64,000 bases of DNA, from positions 1 to 64,000 of the forward strand of contig JAGBPB010000066.1 of NCBI GenBank assembly GCA_017633615.1, written 5' to 3'. Under the pieces are notes generated by a model that was not told the origin of the DNA, made no database searches, and saw only the letters and a program-made list of their open reading frames with translations. The stretch's first letter is position 1; every line of letters starts with the position of its first letter. The position numbers and the translations under genes are program-made. The DNA comes from Bacteroidaceae bacterium. Its GTDB lineage: Bacteria; Bacteroidota; Bacteroidia; Bacteroidales; Bacteroidaceae. Of this stretch, positions 1 through 8,387 are shown piece by piece.

Positions 1-203
1 GCAAATATAAATTCAAATCGGTTGACTCGGAAAAGCCTTGTAACTACCTAACTCTCAATAATTTCAAAGAACGTTTATAGATTTTTACCGGACACTAATG
101 CATGTGTATATGAAAATTTGTTATTTTACTCCGAAAAACTGACTACAATGACAACTTTTCGGAATTCATAGGAAACTTGCAACGATATTGCAACGCCTAA
201 TTG
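1..203. other. Left-edge non-coding region
   Basis: I see no convincing gene in the first 250 bases. A TATATTTG-like -7 element reads leftwards at 2-9, suggesting that a leftward gene starts just outside the window. Positions 176-194 hold a direct repeat TTGCAACG-ATA-TTGCAACG, also present upstream of the paralogous gene at 6502. A conserved hairpin (separate entry) lies at 125-163. Confidence 0.4.
125..163. repeat. Hairpin element TCCGAAAA/TTTTCGGA, copy A
   Basis: A 39-base stretch is identical to 6272-6310. Its arms (TCCGAAAA and TTTTCGGA) are separated by about 20 bases. In the second copy it lies between the -7 box and the start codon of a DUF4143 ATPase gene, so it is an operator or 5'-UTR structure there. 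Here no ATPase gene follows inside the window, so this copy may be a leftover of a duplicated block that also includes the downstream paralogue. Confidence 0.6.
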
Positions 204-235
204 TTGTTTTGACAATCTATCTATACTTACATTTG
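204..235 (+). promoter_or_regulatory. Bacteroidetes-type promoter
   Basis: TTG (204-206), a 21-base spacer and TACATTTG (228-235) match the TTTG/TAnnTTTG promoter pattern of Bacteroidetes. The start codon follows 18 bases later. The same sequence with few changes precedes the paralogue at 6502, so the promoter was duplicated with the gene. Confidence 0.6.
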
Positions 236-253
236 TCACAAAAATAAAAGTAT

Positions 254-1597
254 ATGAAAACGTCAAAACTCATTTCCCTCACGGTATTGCTGTTCTTTCA
301 GGCAACCGCAACCACCGCGTTTGCTCAGGATAAGTTTAAGGTGGGTGATACGATATCAGGTATCATTCGTGAAGAAGGTGGTCCCATGATGATGGTAAAC
401 GTAACGGAGCGTGATTCATTGGACCGTATTGTAGCTCATTCTGTTACTGATTTTGGGGGTTATTTCTCTTTTCGTCTGGTTAACCCTGGTGATAGGATAC
501 AGATAACCTACGTTGGTTATGAGACTGTGGATATTCCTATTGACACGACCTTCTTTGAGATTAAGATGAAGGAACAGGATGATCTGCCTCCGATAGAAAT
601 CATTCCAGACCGCCGTCAAGAGGCAATCGGGCCCCCCATACCCATACCGCTTCGTGATAATACGGAATATTCTACTGGACAGGATTGGCTGAGTTTGTCA
701 GAGATTAACAAGTTAAAAGAGAAAGTCCTGATATTTATGGATGGTATCACTTGGGACATTGATTTTTATGACAGTGATTATTTTGATTGTGAAAACATAT
801 CGGAACTCAAAAACAAGGCATCAGATTTCCTGAATCTTAATTCGGAAGATATAGTTTCGGTTAGGTATCTTAAAGATGACGATGCAATCAAGGCGTGGGG
901 AAGCCGTGGAAAATATGGAGTCCTTGAAGTGCGTACAAATCAAAACAACTTTGTTTCCCAATTGAAAGTTTCCGGAAAAGAACCTAAGGAAGGTGATGTC
1001 ATTCTTGTTGAAGTGAAGGATGAAAACGGTCCGTTGATGGCAACGGTTGACCTTCCCGGGAATGAAAAGCAGGCCATGCGCGGTTTGGGCAGTACCGACA
1101 AAGACGGACGTCTGGCTTTCCGCCTTGCTTATACCGGTGACCATATCAAAGTACAATGTCCCGGATATCATGGCGTTTACCAGGCAATCAAAGGTACCAG
1201 GATAGAAATAACCATGAAAAAGAATCCCTATCTGAATGAGGCCGATGTAGAGCTTGGCCGACGGAATGTGGAAAGGGCCCGGAACAATTACGGTTACAGA
1301 ATGACTGAAACAACTGTATCGGGAGACAAGCCAAAGGCAAATGGCACAGTCTCAGGGGCACTTTTGGTTGAAGGCTCTCCGGTAAGCGATTGTATGATAG
1401 CTGAAATTGATTCAAACGGTGAGGTTGTTTCAAAAACGCAGACAGATAAGGATGGTAATTTCTCAATTGCCATAAAGAATCCTGAAGATTTTCTGTTTAT
1501 CGGATATAATATTGCCAGTTACGATGTTCCTCTCATCAAAATCACAGGACACAAATACAGGATTAACATGGCGCCAAGAATACTCCTTCGCGGATAG
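254..1597 (+). CDS. Secreted protein with carboxypeptidase-regulatory-like modules and a TonB-plug-like segment
   Basis: 447 residues. Residues 1-24 form a signal peptide ending in AFAQD, so the protein is exported, probably to the periplasm or outer membrane. Residues about 33-110 match the carboxypeptidase regulatory-like (Ig-fold) module that precedes many Bacteroidetes outer-membrane receptors (VGYETVDIPI). Residues about 190-235 resemble the end of a TonB receptor plug domain (IVSVRYLKDDDAIKAWGSRG, then GVLEVRT), but no beta-barrel follows. Two more weak copies of the regulatory module lie at about 245-325 and 350-445. It is one of three paralogues here (with 6502 and 8388) that share the N-terminus and differ afterwards. 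The family role is unknown; a surface or receptor-accessory function is inference. The start gives a clean signal peptide and sits just after a good promoter. Confidence 0.75.
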   Translation: MKTSKLISLTVLLFFQATATTAFAQDKFKVGDTISGIIREEGGPMMMVNVTERDSLDRIVAHSVTDFGGYFSFRLVNPGDRIQITYVGYETVDIPIDTTFFEIKMKEQDDLPPIEIIPDRRQEAIGPPIPIPLRDNTEYSTGQDWLSLSEINKLKEKVLIFMDGITWDIDFYDSDYFDCENISELKNKASDFLNLNSEDIVSVRYLKDDDAIKAWGSRGKYGVLEVRTNQNNFVSQLKVSGKEPKEGDVILVEVKDENGPLMATVDLPGNEKQAMRGLGSTDKDGRLAFRLAYTGDHIKVQCPGYHGVYQAIKGTRIEITMKKNPYLNEADVELGRRNVERARNNYGYRMTETTVSGDKPKANGTVSGALLVEGSPVSDCMIAEIDSNGEVVSKTQTDKDGNFSIAIKNPEDFLFIGYNIASYDVPLIKITGHKYRINMAPRILLRG

Positions 1598-1639
1598 TAG
1601 CATTATGAGAAAAAATATGGGATATCCGCTGCTCACACT

Positions 1640-2953
1640 CTAATCTTTAAGACAGCCTACCGGTACAACCAGCACGCCATCTTCGGGGCGTTTGTATGCA
1701 TAATCTCCTATTCCGGTCAGTACCATCAGGAAAGAAGGTTTCTTCATCCTGGTAGTGTCAATCTTGTCAGACAGATCCTTTAAACTCTTGGCACCGGCAT
1801 TGATAAGGTCTGCACCGCCAATCTTGATTTCAACAAGTCCGTATGATCCGTTTCTTAGATGAACAACGGCATCACACTCCAGATTATTCTTGTCGCGGTA
1901 ATGATAAACCTTACCATCCAACGCATCGGCATATACACGCAAGTCACGGACAGCAAGGGTCTCAAAAATGAGCCCAAATGTTTCCATGTCATTAATCAGG
2001 TCGTTAGGGCCCAAGCCTAATGATGCGGTAGCAATGGACGGGTCAATGAAATAACGTGTATCCGATGTGCGGATTGCAGTCTTGCTCCTAAGATTGGGAT
2101 TCCATGCCACAGAGTCCTCTATGACAAAAATCTCCTTTAAAGCCTTTATGTAACTGTAAACGGTACCGTCTGACATCTGCTCGTCTCCATTATTCCGGAT
2201 ATCTGCCAGTATGGTTCCGGCTGTCGCCTGACTACCTTGATTCCGGGCATAGGAACGCATAATCCGTTTTGCAAGTTCTTCATCGCGGTCAATATCATCA
2301 ACACGCTTTATATCATTACTTACAACAGAGTCAAAGTAGTTAAACGCCTGGGCAAGAGCTGCCTTCGTGGTCTTTTTCAACACAGCCTTGGGCCATCCGC
2401 CGCGGCAGGTAAGATATGCCAGCCTGTCCAGATCTATATGACTCACTCCATCAATCTTATCTGCATTGACAAAAAGATTCCCCAAACTCACATCGCCCGT
2501 AGAATCCCCTGACTCCCACAAAGACATTGTGCGTAGCTTAAGGCGTGATATACGTCCTGTGCCGGTATGAAATATTTGTTCATCCCCAATACTGTTACCG
2601 CTATCATCCTTACGGGCTTTACCAGGAACTGCTGAGCCGGTAAGCATAAACTGCCCGTCATCATCACGGTTATCAACTTCATTCCTTACAGCATCCCAAA
2701 ACTGTGGAGCAATTTGCCATTCGTCTATAAGCCTGGGCGTCTCGCCCGCCAGGAGTCTGGAAATATTTGTACGGGCAATAGCAAGATTCTGGCTGAGAGT
2801 ATTCGGGTCCGCCATAGACAATACACTCTTGGCTTGCTGTTTTGCCAATGTAGTCTTCCCGCAGTACTTTGGCCCTTCTATTAGAACTGCTCCAGATGAC
2901 TCCAACTTATCAGTAAGCATCTGGTCTGCAATACGTTTTAAATATTCTGACAT
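1640..2953 (-). CDS. AAA-family ATPase with DUF4143 domain
   Basis: 437 residues from the chosen start. Walker A is GPKYCGKTT at residues 27-35; an AAA_14-type ATPase core is followed by a C-terminal DUF4143 domain that ends in a nuclease-like fold region (ECDAVVHLRNGSYGLVEIKIGG). Such proteins are common, often multi-copy, in Bacteroidetes; their function is not well defined and defence or stress roles are only proposed. A start 18 codons further upstream is possible, but it would place a hydrophobic, unusual leader before the conserved MSEYLKRIADQ opening and would lie 20 bases nearer the -7 box, so the internal ATG was preferred. The gene faces the gene at 254 and has a triple tandem repeat upstream of its promoter. 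It is only distantly similar to the second DUF4143 ATPase at 5000. Confidence 0.85.
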   Translation of the reverse strand: MSEYLKRIADQMLTDKLESSGAVLIEGPKYCGKTTLAKQQAKSVLSMADPNTLSQNLAIARTNISRLLAGETPRLIDEWQIAPQFWDAVRNEVDNRDDDGQFMLTGSAVPGKARKDDSGNSIGDEQIFHTGTGRISRLKLRTMSLWESGDSTGDVSLGNLFVNADKIDGVSHIDLDRLAYLTCRGGWPKAVLKKTTKAALAQAFNYFDSVVSNDIKRVDDIDRDEELAKRIMRSYARNQGSQATAGTILADIRNNGDEQMSDGTVYSYIKALKEIFVIEDSVAWNPNLRSKTAIRTSDTRYFIDPSIATASLGLGPNDLINDMETFGLIFETLAVRDLRVYADALDGKVYHYRDKNNLECDAVVHLRNGSYGLVEIKIGGADLINAGAKSLKDLSDKIDTTRMKKPSFLMVLTGIGDYAYKRPEDGVLVVPVGCLKD

Positions 2954-2976
2954 ATTTTTAAAGGTAAAATTTGCAA

Positions 2977-3007
2977 CAAAAATAATATATTCCTCTCTGA
3001 AAATCAA
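2977..3007 (-). promoter_or_regulatory. Promoter of the DUF4143 ATPase
   Basis: Read leftwards: TTG (3007-3005), a 20-base spacer and TATTTTTG (2984-2977), 23 bases before the ATG. This fits the Bacteroidetes promoter pattern. Confidence 0.5.
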
Positions 3008-3025
3008 TTATTTCAACAAAAATCC

Positions 3026-3088
3026 GATGCGACAGTTGGCCGATTTTTGATGCGACAGTTGGCCGCTTTTTGATATGGCAGTTGGCTG
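3026..3088. repeat. Triple 23-bp tandem repeat upstream of ATPase
   Basis: Three copies of GATGCGACAGTTGGCCG separated by a short (A/C)TTTTT spacer begin at 3026, 3049 and 3072; the third has three substitutions. The array lies just upstream of the ATPase promoter, where multiple binding sites for a regulator would be expected. No function is known to me. Confidence 0.8.
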
Positions 3089-3233
3089 TCAACATCATCC
3101 ACAAAACTAAACCCAAGAAAAAGCAACATCAAATCTTTGCAAGGTCTTCAAATCAAATTTATTTTTTTTCATTGTTTCAAAGACGCATTTTGAGTAATTT
3201 GCCGTCTTATTATAGGAAAGGCAGAATAGAGTG

Positions 3234-3413
3234 ATGAGTAAACCCTTTCTTTCTGAGAAAGAACTTGTTCAGGGGTGCATCCGCAAGGACCGTGATGCGC
3301 AACAGGAGCTCTTTCGCTTTTGCCTGCATAATGACGGCAATATCGGCAGTAACAATAATCATCTTTATTATCCTGTTTTGCAAACCATCCCAACCGTAAT
3401 AAATAATTGTTAA
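3234..3413 (+). pseudogene. Truncated ECF-type RNA polymerase sigma factor (remnant)
   Basis: The first ~28 residues (MSKPFLSEKELVQGCIRKDR, then DAQQELFRF) look like the start of a Bacteroidetes ECF sigma factor, where the motif normally leads into region 2. After that the reading frame turns into unrelated sequence and stops at 59 residues. No sigma region 2 or 4 follows in any frame that I can see. It is best read as the 5' remnant of a deleted sigma gene; whether it is still expressed cannot be told. Confidence 0.55.
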
Positions 3414-3475
3414 TGCAATTACTTAATGACTTAACAAACAGTGTTATCCAATATTTTATAATAAAAGGTTCCGAT

Positions 3476-4210
3476 ATGAGAAAGAAATTATTGTTGTTCG
3501 TAATGACACTCATTGCCATAGTGGCAAATGCTCAGGATCGTCCAGATATTCTTCAAACCTGCAAGTATTTCAAGGATGGCTATTCATGTTTGGTTGAGCG
3601 TATGCTTCTGCCTCAGGAAACTGAGAAAGAGTTTGATGAACTTGTTTATGGCCGGATCTGGGGTGTCATCTCCAGGCCTAGTTTCTCTGCGGAGGAAAGC
3701 GTTTATTGTGTAAGAACCGCTTCGGGTTACAAGTTGGTAATGCGTCGGGCCGAAAAAAACATTTGGTATGCGGCTCGCGATATAGTGTATGATAGGATAG
3801 AAGATGAGAACAGTATCCGCTTTGAGCGCAACAATGTCAGATGGGAAGATGTTGATTTAAAGATGAAGGTCAGTGAAACAGAGCTGTTTATTACCGATAA
3901 TCAGGCATCAGCCCTTAAACAGCTGATTAGTTTGGCTGTAAACACATCATCACCAATGGCTTCAGTTATTGGATTGGACGGTGAGACTACTGTTTTCTTC
4001 CATAACGGTTATGCTGCCGAATGCTGGAGTCCCCAGGACGGCAAACTTAAACAACTTGTCGATATAACAAGAGTCATGAAAGAGGCTGTACAGAAGAATG
4101 ATAACACCATTATTCAGGAGATACTTCCCCAAGTCCAGTCGCTTACCAAAGAATTCCAGAAACTGGTCCTGGATTGGGCCGCATCTAAATCGCTTGATAT
4201 AGCTATTTGA
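3476..4210 (+). CDS. Hypothetical secreted protein
   Basis: 244 residues from an ATG that gives a typical signal peptide (MRKKLLLFVMTLIAIVANAQ, residues 1-20). An upstream in-frame start at 3407 would add 23 residues ahead of the signal peptide and is unlikely. I do not recognise the mature domain: it is mixed alpha/beta, with no lipobox cysteine and no membrane segment after the leader. It stands alone on its strand between two gene remnants, so the context says little. Confidence 0.65.
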   Translation: MRKKLLLFVMTLIAIVANAQDRPDILQTCKYFKDGYSCLVERMLLPQETEKEFDELVYGRIWGVISRPSFSAEESVYCVRTASGYKLVMRRAEKNIWYAARDIVYDRIEDENSIRFERNNVRWEDVDLKMKVSETELFITDNQASALKQLISLAVNTSSPMASVIGLDGETTVFFHNGYAAECWSPQDGKLKQLVDITRVMKEAVQKNDNTIIQEILPQVQSLTKEFQKLVLDWAASKSLDIAI

Positions 4211-4263
4211 AAAGAACATAATAATTACCTTTCATATAAACGCTGGTTCGTAATCGCGGTTAA

Positions 4264-4401
4264 AAGGATAATAATTCAGTGCAACAGGACTACACATACG
4301 TGTATGTTTCCCACGGAAACTGGATAAAACGTACCAATATAAAATACTTGGGACCAACTTCGATACCCCAAGTGATGATTCGAGATATTGAGTATTACTA
4401 A
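4264..4401 (+). pseudogene. Possible C-terminal gene remnant
   Basis: An open frame without an ATG start encodes DYTYVYVSHGNWIKRTNIKY followed by LGPTSIPQVMIRDIEYY and a stop. The regular strand-like composition looks like the end of a real protein, not random sequence, but I cannot name the family. It lies in the 257-base gap between 4210 and 4468, which also holds two short palindromes (4294-4307 and 4306-4320) inside this frame. Confidence 0.3.
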
Positions 4402-4467
4402 ATGGTTTTTTCCTTGACGAATATAAAACTGATAATTAATTTTGTAGAAACATATACAATAACAAAA

Positions 4468-4656
4468 ATGGGTGCAGTAATTCTTCTCTTAGTAATTTTT
4501 TTAATGGATATTCTGGCAATAACTGATGTAATCCATTCCAGAATACGCGGCAGATGGCTCTATGTCATGCTCATAATTCTATTGCCTATTATCGGATTCT
4601 CGGTTTGGTATTTTAGAAAAGCATTATGGCATTATCACAGCACGCAGAATGCATAA
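4468..4656 (+). CDS. Small membrane protein, PLDc_N-like
   Basis: 62 residues from the ATG at 4468. Two hydrophobic helices (residues about 3-20 and 31-50) are joined by a short basic loop (HSRIRGRW), and the second ends in LPIIGFSVWYF. This matches the phospholipase D N-terminal 'PLDc_N' membrane module found as small stand-alone proteins in many bacteria, where the role is unknown. A longer reading from 4402 would add 22 residues with no clear benefit. Confidence 0.6.
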   Translation: MGAVILLLVIFLMDILAITDVIHSRIRGRWLYVMLIILLPIIGFSVWYFRKALWHYHSTQNA

Positions 4657-4730
4657 TATGTAAAAAAGCTTGTTGGATATCTAAATAGGTGTTTTCGCCC
4701 CGTCTACAGATACAATAGATATTGGAACGT

Positions 4731-4911
4731 GGTACTAATATGGTACTAATAATTTCCTAATCGCTCGGAAACGCTCGGAATACGTTTTTGTGGATTTCTA
4801 TCAATATCAACAACTTAACCCCATTTTTTATTCCTATAGTTTCCAGAAAATTGTTCTCGTATGCTCCACTAAAAAGTGGCCTACAGATACCTGTAGGCCA
4901 CTTTTGGTTTT
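4731..4911 (+). repeat. Dispersed repeat, copy 1 (GGTACT tandem plus hairpin)
   Basis: It begins with tandem GGTACTAATAT-GGTACTAAT (4731-4750), continues with CTCGGAATACGTTTTT and later ATTCCTATAGTTTCC, then TTCTCGTATGCTCCAC and a hairpin (4872-4905). The same ordered blocks recur at 13001-13183, and in part at 14525-14738. The middle is AT-rich and non-coding. It could be a recombinase attachment-type site or a non-autonomous repeat. Confidence 0.7.
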
Positions 4912-4912
4912 T
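4872..4912. terminator. Bidirectional terminator-like hairpin
   Basis: A perfect 15-base stem (4872-4886 with 4891-4905) has a 4-base loop and T-rich flanks on both strands. It lies between the rightward small membrane gene and the leftward ATPase gene and would serve both. It is also the hairpin part of repeat copy 1. Confidence 0.65.
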
Positions 4913-4999
4913 TAACACTACTAAATCCTTACTTATTTTTTCAGCGTAACCCACAAACTATCGGAATAATTCCTCTCATTAGAAAGTTCCGATAGCTTG

Positions 5000-6259
5000 T
5001 TACAAATCAAGACTGTCAGGGTCTTTAAGGAATTGTTCTACAGGGATGGTCACAATACCGTTCTCGTCACGTTTCAGAAGCACTTTGTCACCGGTTACAA
5101 TGATTTTCTTGAAAGAGTCACTAATGGAACGGAACGGGCGTGATTCCTGCTCTTCCTTCTCCTTGTTAGGCAGTTTCCATGCTGACTGTATGTAGTAGCG
5201 CTGGCTTCCTTTGTTGGCTACAAAATCCACCTCATAACTATAGCGTACCTGCTTGCCGTTCTCATCCAATATACGCACCGGAACCACACCGACATCCACA
5301 CTGAAACCGCGTACGCGAAGTTCATTATATATGGCATTCTCCATCAGATGGGTCTCTTCAATCTGACGGAACGATAGTATGGCGTTGCGTATCCCCGGAT
5401 CCTGGAAATAGTATTTTGACAGGGAGTCAATGTAGTTCTTGCCCTTTATGTCAAACCGCTCGGCCTCCTCAACAAGGAAAGCATCCTCTATGTATGACAG
5501 ATAGTTGGATATGGTCTTGTCAGTAATGGCTTGCAGATTCTTCTTGCTCTTGAAAGTGTTGGCCAACTTGTTGGGATTAACCGGAGCACCTATGCTTGAA
5601 GCAATAATCTTAACCAGCTCTTCAAATTCGTCCGGATAGTCAATAGAATGCCGCTCAAAGATATCCTTCAGGTAAACGGTCCTGTATATTCTGCTTAGGA
5701 ATGCAGCTTTCTTGGCATGACCTTCCTGTGACAGTATCTGAGGCAGTCCACCATAATATATATACTGCAGGAACGCTTCATTCTCCGGTCCCTCGTATGC
5801 GGTCAAGAATTCAGCAAATGAGAGCGGATAAATGTGTATTTCGCTGTTTCGGCCACGGAACTCGGTCACAATATCCTTTGACAGGAACTTTGAGTTGCTG
5901 CCGGTAACATATATCTCAGCGTTATCATGCAGAAGCAGAGACTGCAACACTTCAGTAAAATCTTTAACCTTCTGCACCTCATCAATCAGTATATAATAGA
6001 CCTCATCATCGGTCATGCGTCCTTCTATGGTATCCAAAAGTACATCAGGATCCAGAAGGTGCTTGTTGCGTCTGTTCTCCAAATCATAAAGCAGAATGTG
6101 GTCTGCAGGTATGCCCTGGCCGGTTAGCCAGTCCTTGAAGATGTTTTTAAGCAGATATGACTTTCCGCAACGGCGCAAGCCGCTGATGACCTTAATATTA
6201 CCGTCTCCACGAGCACTAATAAGCTGCTCCAGATAGGTTGTACGCTCTATTTTCTTCAT
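5000..6259 (-). CDS. AAA-family ATPase with DUF4143 domain
   Basis: 419 residues. Walker A is GLRRCGKS (residues about 27-34), with a Walker B-like YYILIDEVQKV and the arginine-containing VTGSNSKFLS sensor segment. The C-terminal DUF4143 part includes a nuclease-like core (YSYEVDFVANKGSQRYYIQS). This is the common Bacteroidetes subtype opening MKKIERTTYLEQL. Function in the cell is not established. A conserved hairpin (6275-6312) and a -7 box precede it, and the same hairpin sits near the left end of the window, so this block may be one of several copies in the genome. The start is the first ATG and fits the family N-terminus. Confidence 0.88.
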   Translation of the reverse strand: MKKIERTTYLEQLISARGDGNIKVISGLRRCGKSYLLKNIFKDWLTGQGIPADHILLYDLENRRNKHLLDPDVLLDTIEGRMTDDEVYYILIDEVQKVKDFTEVLQSLLLHDNAEIYVTGSNSKFLSKDIVTEFRGRNSEIHIYPLSFAEFLTAYEGPENEAFLQYIYYGGLPQILSQEGHAKKAAFLSRIYRTVYLKDIFERHSIDYPDEFEELVKIIASSIGAPVNPNKLANTFKSKKNLQAITDKTISNYLSYIEDAFLVEEAERFDIKGKNYIDSLSKYYFQDPGIRNAILSFRQIEETHLMENAIYNELRVRGFSVDVGVVPVRILDENGKQVRYSYEVDFVANKGSQRYYIQSAWKLPNKEKEEQESRPFRSISDSFKKIIVTGDKVLLKRDENGIVTIPVEQFLKDPDSLDL

Positions 6260-6271
6260 TTTAACCGCTTT

Positions 6272-6320
6272 TTTACTCCGAAAAACTGACTACAATGACA
6301 ACTTTTCGGAGTCAAAGGTA
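6272..6320 (-). promoter_or_regulatory. Promoter with hairpin operator/5'-UTR element, copy B
   Basis: Read leftwards, TACCTTTG (6320-6313) is a -7 element. It is followed immediately by a perfect 10-base inverted repeat (ACTCCGAAAA 6275-6284, TTTTCGGAGT 6303-6312) with an 18-base loop, ending 15 bases before the ATPase ATG. The hairpin would span the transcription start, which suits an operator or an mRNA leader structure. Identical core to 125-163. Confidence 0.55.
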
Positions 6321-6451
6321 AGAATTTAATCATTATAAGATGTCGTTTCAGGACAAATTATTATAAGAAGTCTATACTGTCCACACAGAAATCAGGACAT
6401 AATAGATGTTACCTTAAAATAGATTTGCAACGATATTGCAACGCCTAATTG

Positions 6452-6483
6452 TTGTCTTGACAATCTATCTATGCTTACATTTG
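6452..6483 (+). promoter_or_regulatory. Promoter of paralogue 2
   Basis: TTG (6452-6454), a 21-base spacer and TACATTTG (6476-6483), 18 bases before the ATG at 6502: the same layout and nearly the same sequence as at 204-235. Confidence 0.6.
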
Positions 6484-6501
6484 TCACAAAAATAAAAGTA
6501 T

Positions 6502-8250
6502 ATGAAAGCATCAAAACTTCTTTCCCTCACGGTATTGCTGTTAATTCAGGCAGCCGCAGTTTCCGTGTTAGCTCAGGACAAGCCTAAGGCGGGTGATACA
6601 ATATCAGGTGTCATTTGTGAAGAAGGTGGTCCCATGATGATGGTAAACGTAACGGAGCGTGATTCATCGGACCGTATTGTAGCTCACACCATAACTGATA
6701 TGGCGGGTAATTTCTCTTTCCGTCTGGTCAACCCTGATGACAGGATACAGGTATCCTATGTTGGTTATGAAAATGTGGATATTCCTATTGACAAAACTTT
6801 CTTTGAGATCAAAATGCAGGTGCGGAAACTGCCTAACGGCATGAAACGTGCGGTATATCCTCGTGACCGTGGGATTATAGGCCGTGAGTCATATACTATG
6901 GAGCAATTGATTAAGTATGCTCCTCTGGATTATATATGCGGATATGTTATGAAAGATCAATACGGAACAATCATATATGGCATATATCTAGTAAATGAAA
7001 AGAACAAATACAGTCTGGTTTACAAGGATTCCCAAAGAACAGAGACCAGCGAAATTGCGTCCAGTTTGGCCAAGGAACTGGAATCGGCAGTTGTCAACAA
7101 AATTGCCAACATTGAGTATGATATGAACAATCCTGTTTATGTGGATGACGACCTTCCTGTTGCGGATTTATTCTATGATGCCTATAGTGCATGTGCAGTT
7201 ACTCCTGATAAGGCGGCTTTTATGTTGACTTGGAGCACCTCGGCCGAAGATTTACCTGACAATCTCTGGAAGAAAGAAATCTTTAAGTTCAGAAGCGGAA
7301 CCCCCAAAGTATCATTTTCGGGCGAAAAGCCGCATGCCGGCGGTGTCGTATCGGGTGAAATCAAGGATAGCATTAATCTCATTCTTGATGTTCGTGTAAC
7401 AGAAAGGGATGCACAGGATCGTATTGTTTCATCCGCTTATGCCAGCATATGGGGAGATTACAAAATCAATATCGTTGACCCCAACAACACTTTATGTATC
7501 CAGGCGTTTGGTTATAAGGAGGTCAGGACACCTATATTGGGAAAAGAAATCAATGTTATGATGTCAAGGGCATTCCCTCGGCCAATGGTGTCACCAGAGA
7601 CTCCTCTGATGAAATATGCCAACCCAAGACTGAATGATATTATTCGTGGAGGTAATCTACCTCCGGAGTTAGCAAAAAAGCTGGCAGAACAAGATGCGGC
7701 TGTTATGGTAGATGGCCTGAATTATCTTCTTGATGATCAAAACCATGCAATGGTGTGTTATATGTTTTGGTCTGAGGCTAAGGGTGATATCATAATACCT
7801 GAGAGCATAACCTATGGAGGGAAGAAATACACCGTAACCGCAATTAAGGGCTCCGCTTTCTATAATTGCGTAGAGTTGAGGTCAATTTCAATTCCTGAAT
7901 CAGTTACAACAATCGGTTCGGCCGCTTTTGCATCTTGCATCAAACTGGAGTCAATAACAATTCCCAGTGGTGTGAAAGATATAGGGCCTTGCGCTTTCTC
8001 AGATTGCTCCAGTTTAAAGTCAATTGCAATCTCGGGTCCACTTGAAACCATAGGTGAATACACATTCGGTGGCTGTCCACTGGAGTCCATCATTTTGGGG
8101 ACAACCAAACACATTGAATGCATAGAGAATGCTTTTGATTATCCCATTTACTTCAATGCTCAGCTAAATGTTCCCAAGAAATGGAAACCTGTCATAAAGG
8201 AAGGTAATGCCTGGATGCACTTCAAGAATGTTAATAGAACTACAAAATAA
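6502..8250 (+). CDS. Secreted protein: regulatory-like module fused to BspA-type leucine-rich repeats
   Basis: 582 residues. Signal peptide 1-24 (ending VLAQD). Residues about 30-110 are nearly identical to the N-terminal module of the gene at 254. A second, more diverged copy of that module is at about 275-355 (VTERDAQDRIVSSAYASIWG). Residues about 425-560 are BspA-like leucine-rich repeats (LRR_5), with the repeating pattern IPESVTTIGSAAFASCIKLE, IPSGVKDIGPCAFSDCSSLK. BspA repeats are typical of exposed adhesins in oral and gut Bacteroidetes, so surface exposure is likely. The protein shows that the conserved N-terminal module is combined with unrelated C-terminal parts in this family. Confidence 0.8.
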   Translation: MKASKLLSLTVLLLIQAAAVSVLAQDKPKAGDTISGVICEEGGPMMMVNVTERDSSDRIVAHTITDMAGNFSFRLVNPDDRIQVSYVGYENVDIPIDKTFFEIKMQVRKLPNGMKRAVYPRDRGIIGRESYTMEQLIKYAPLDYICGYVMKDQYGTIIYGIYLVNEKNKYSLVYKDSQRTETSEIASSLAKELESAVVNKIANIEYDMNNPVYVDDDLPVADLFYDAYSACAVTPDKAAFMLTWSTSAEDLPDNLWKKEIFKFRSGTPKVSFSGEKPHAGGVVSGEIKDSINLILDVRVTERDAQDRIVSSAYASIWGDYKINIVDPNNTLCIQAFGYKEVRTPILGKEINVMMSRAFPRPMVSPETPLMKYANPRLNDIIRGGNLPPELAKKLAEQDAAVMVDGLNYLLDDQNHAMVCYMFWSEAKGDIIIPESITYGGKKYTVTAIKGSAFYNCVELRSISIPESVTTIGSAAFASCIKLESITIPSGVKDIGPCAFSDCSSLKSIAISGPLETIGEYTFGGCPLESIILGTTKHIECIENAFDYPIYFNAQLNVPKKWKPVIKEGNAWMHFKNVNRTTK

Positions 8251-8283
8251 CGAGTTCTTTCTTTAGGGATATGGTTCGGAATA

Positions 8284-8340
8284 TTAAACACAAGACGCAT
8301 TTTCCGTATAAATCAGTTTAGATAATAGACAACCAAATTG
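8284..8340 (+). repeat. Direct repeat flanking paralogue 3, left copy
   Basis: About 57 bases (CACAAGACGCATTTTCC through CAGTTTAGATAATAGACAAC) recur with few changes at 8831-8888. The two copies bracket the gene at 8388, suggesting that this gene arrived by, or will be lost through, recombination between repeats. Confidence 0.65.
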
Positions 8341-8387
8341 GTATTAAAGCCGATAAAGCGGATGTACAAGAATGACAAAATAAGTAT

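Larger units (their letters stand above)
4657..4999. other. Intergenic region holding dispersed repeat copy 1
   Basis: No gene is visible in this 343-base gap. It contains copy 1 of the GGTAC-tandem/hairpin repeat (4731-4911) and the bidirectional terminator-like hairpin, between convergent genes. Confidence 0.6.

Noticed and set aside
3026..3088. Short CRISPR-like array
   Set aside because: Repeats of 17 bases with only 6-base near-identical spacers; no variable spacers and no cas genes. It is a simple tandem repeat.
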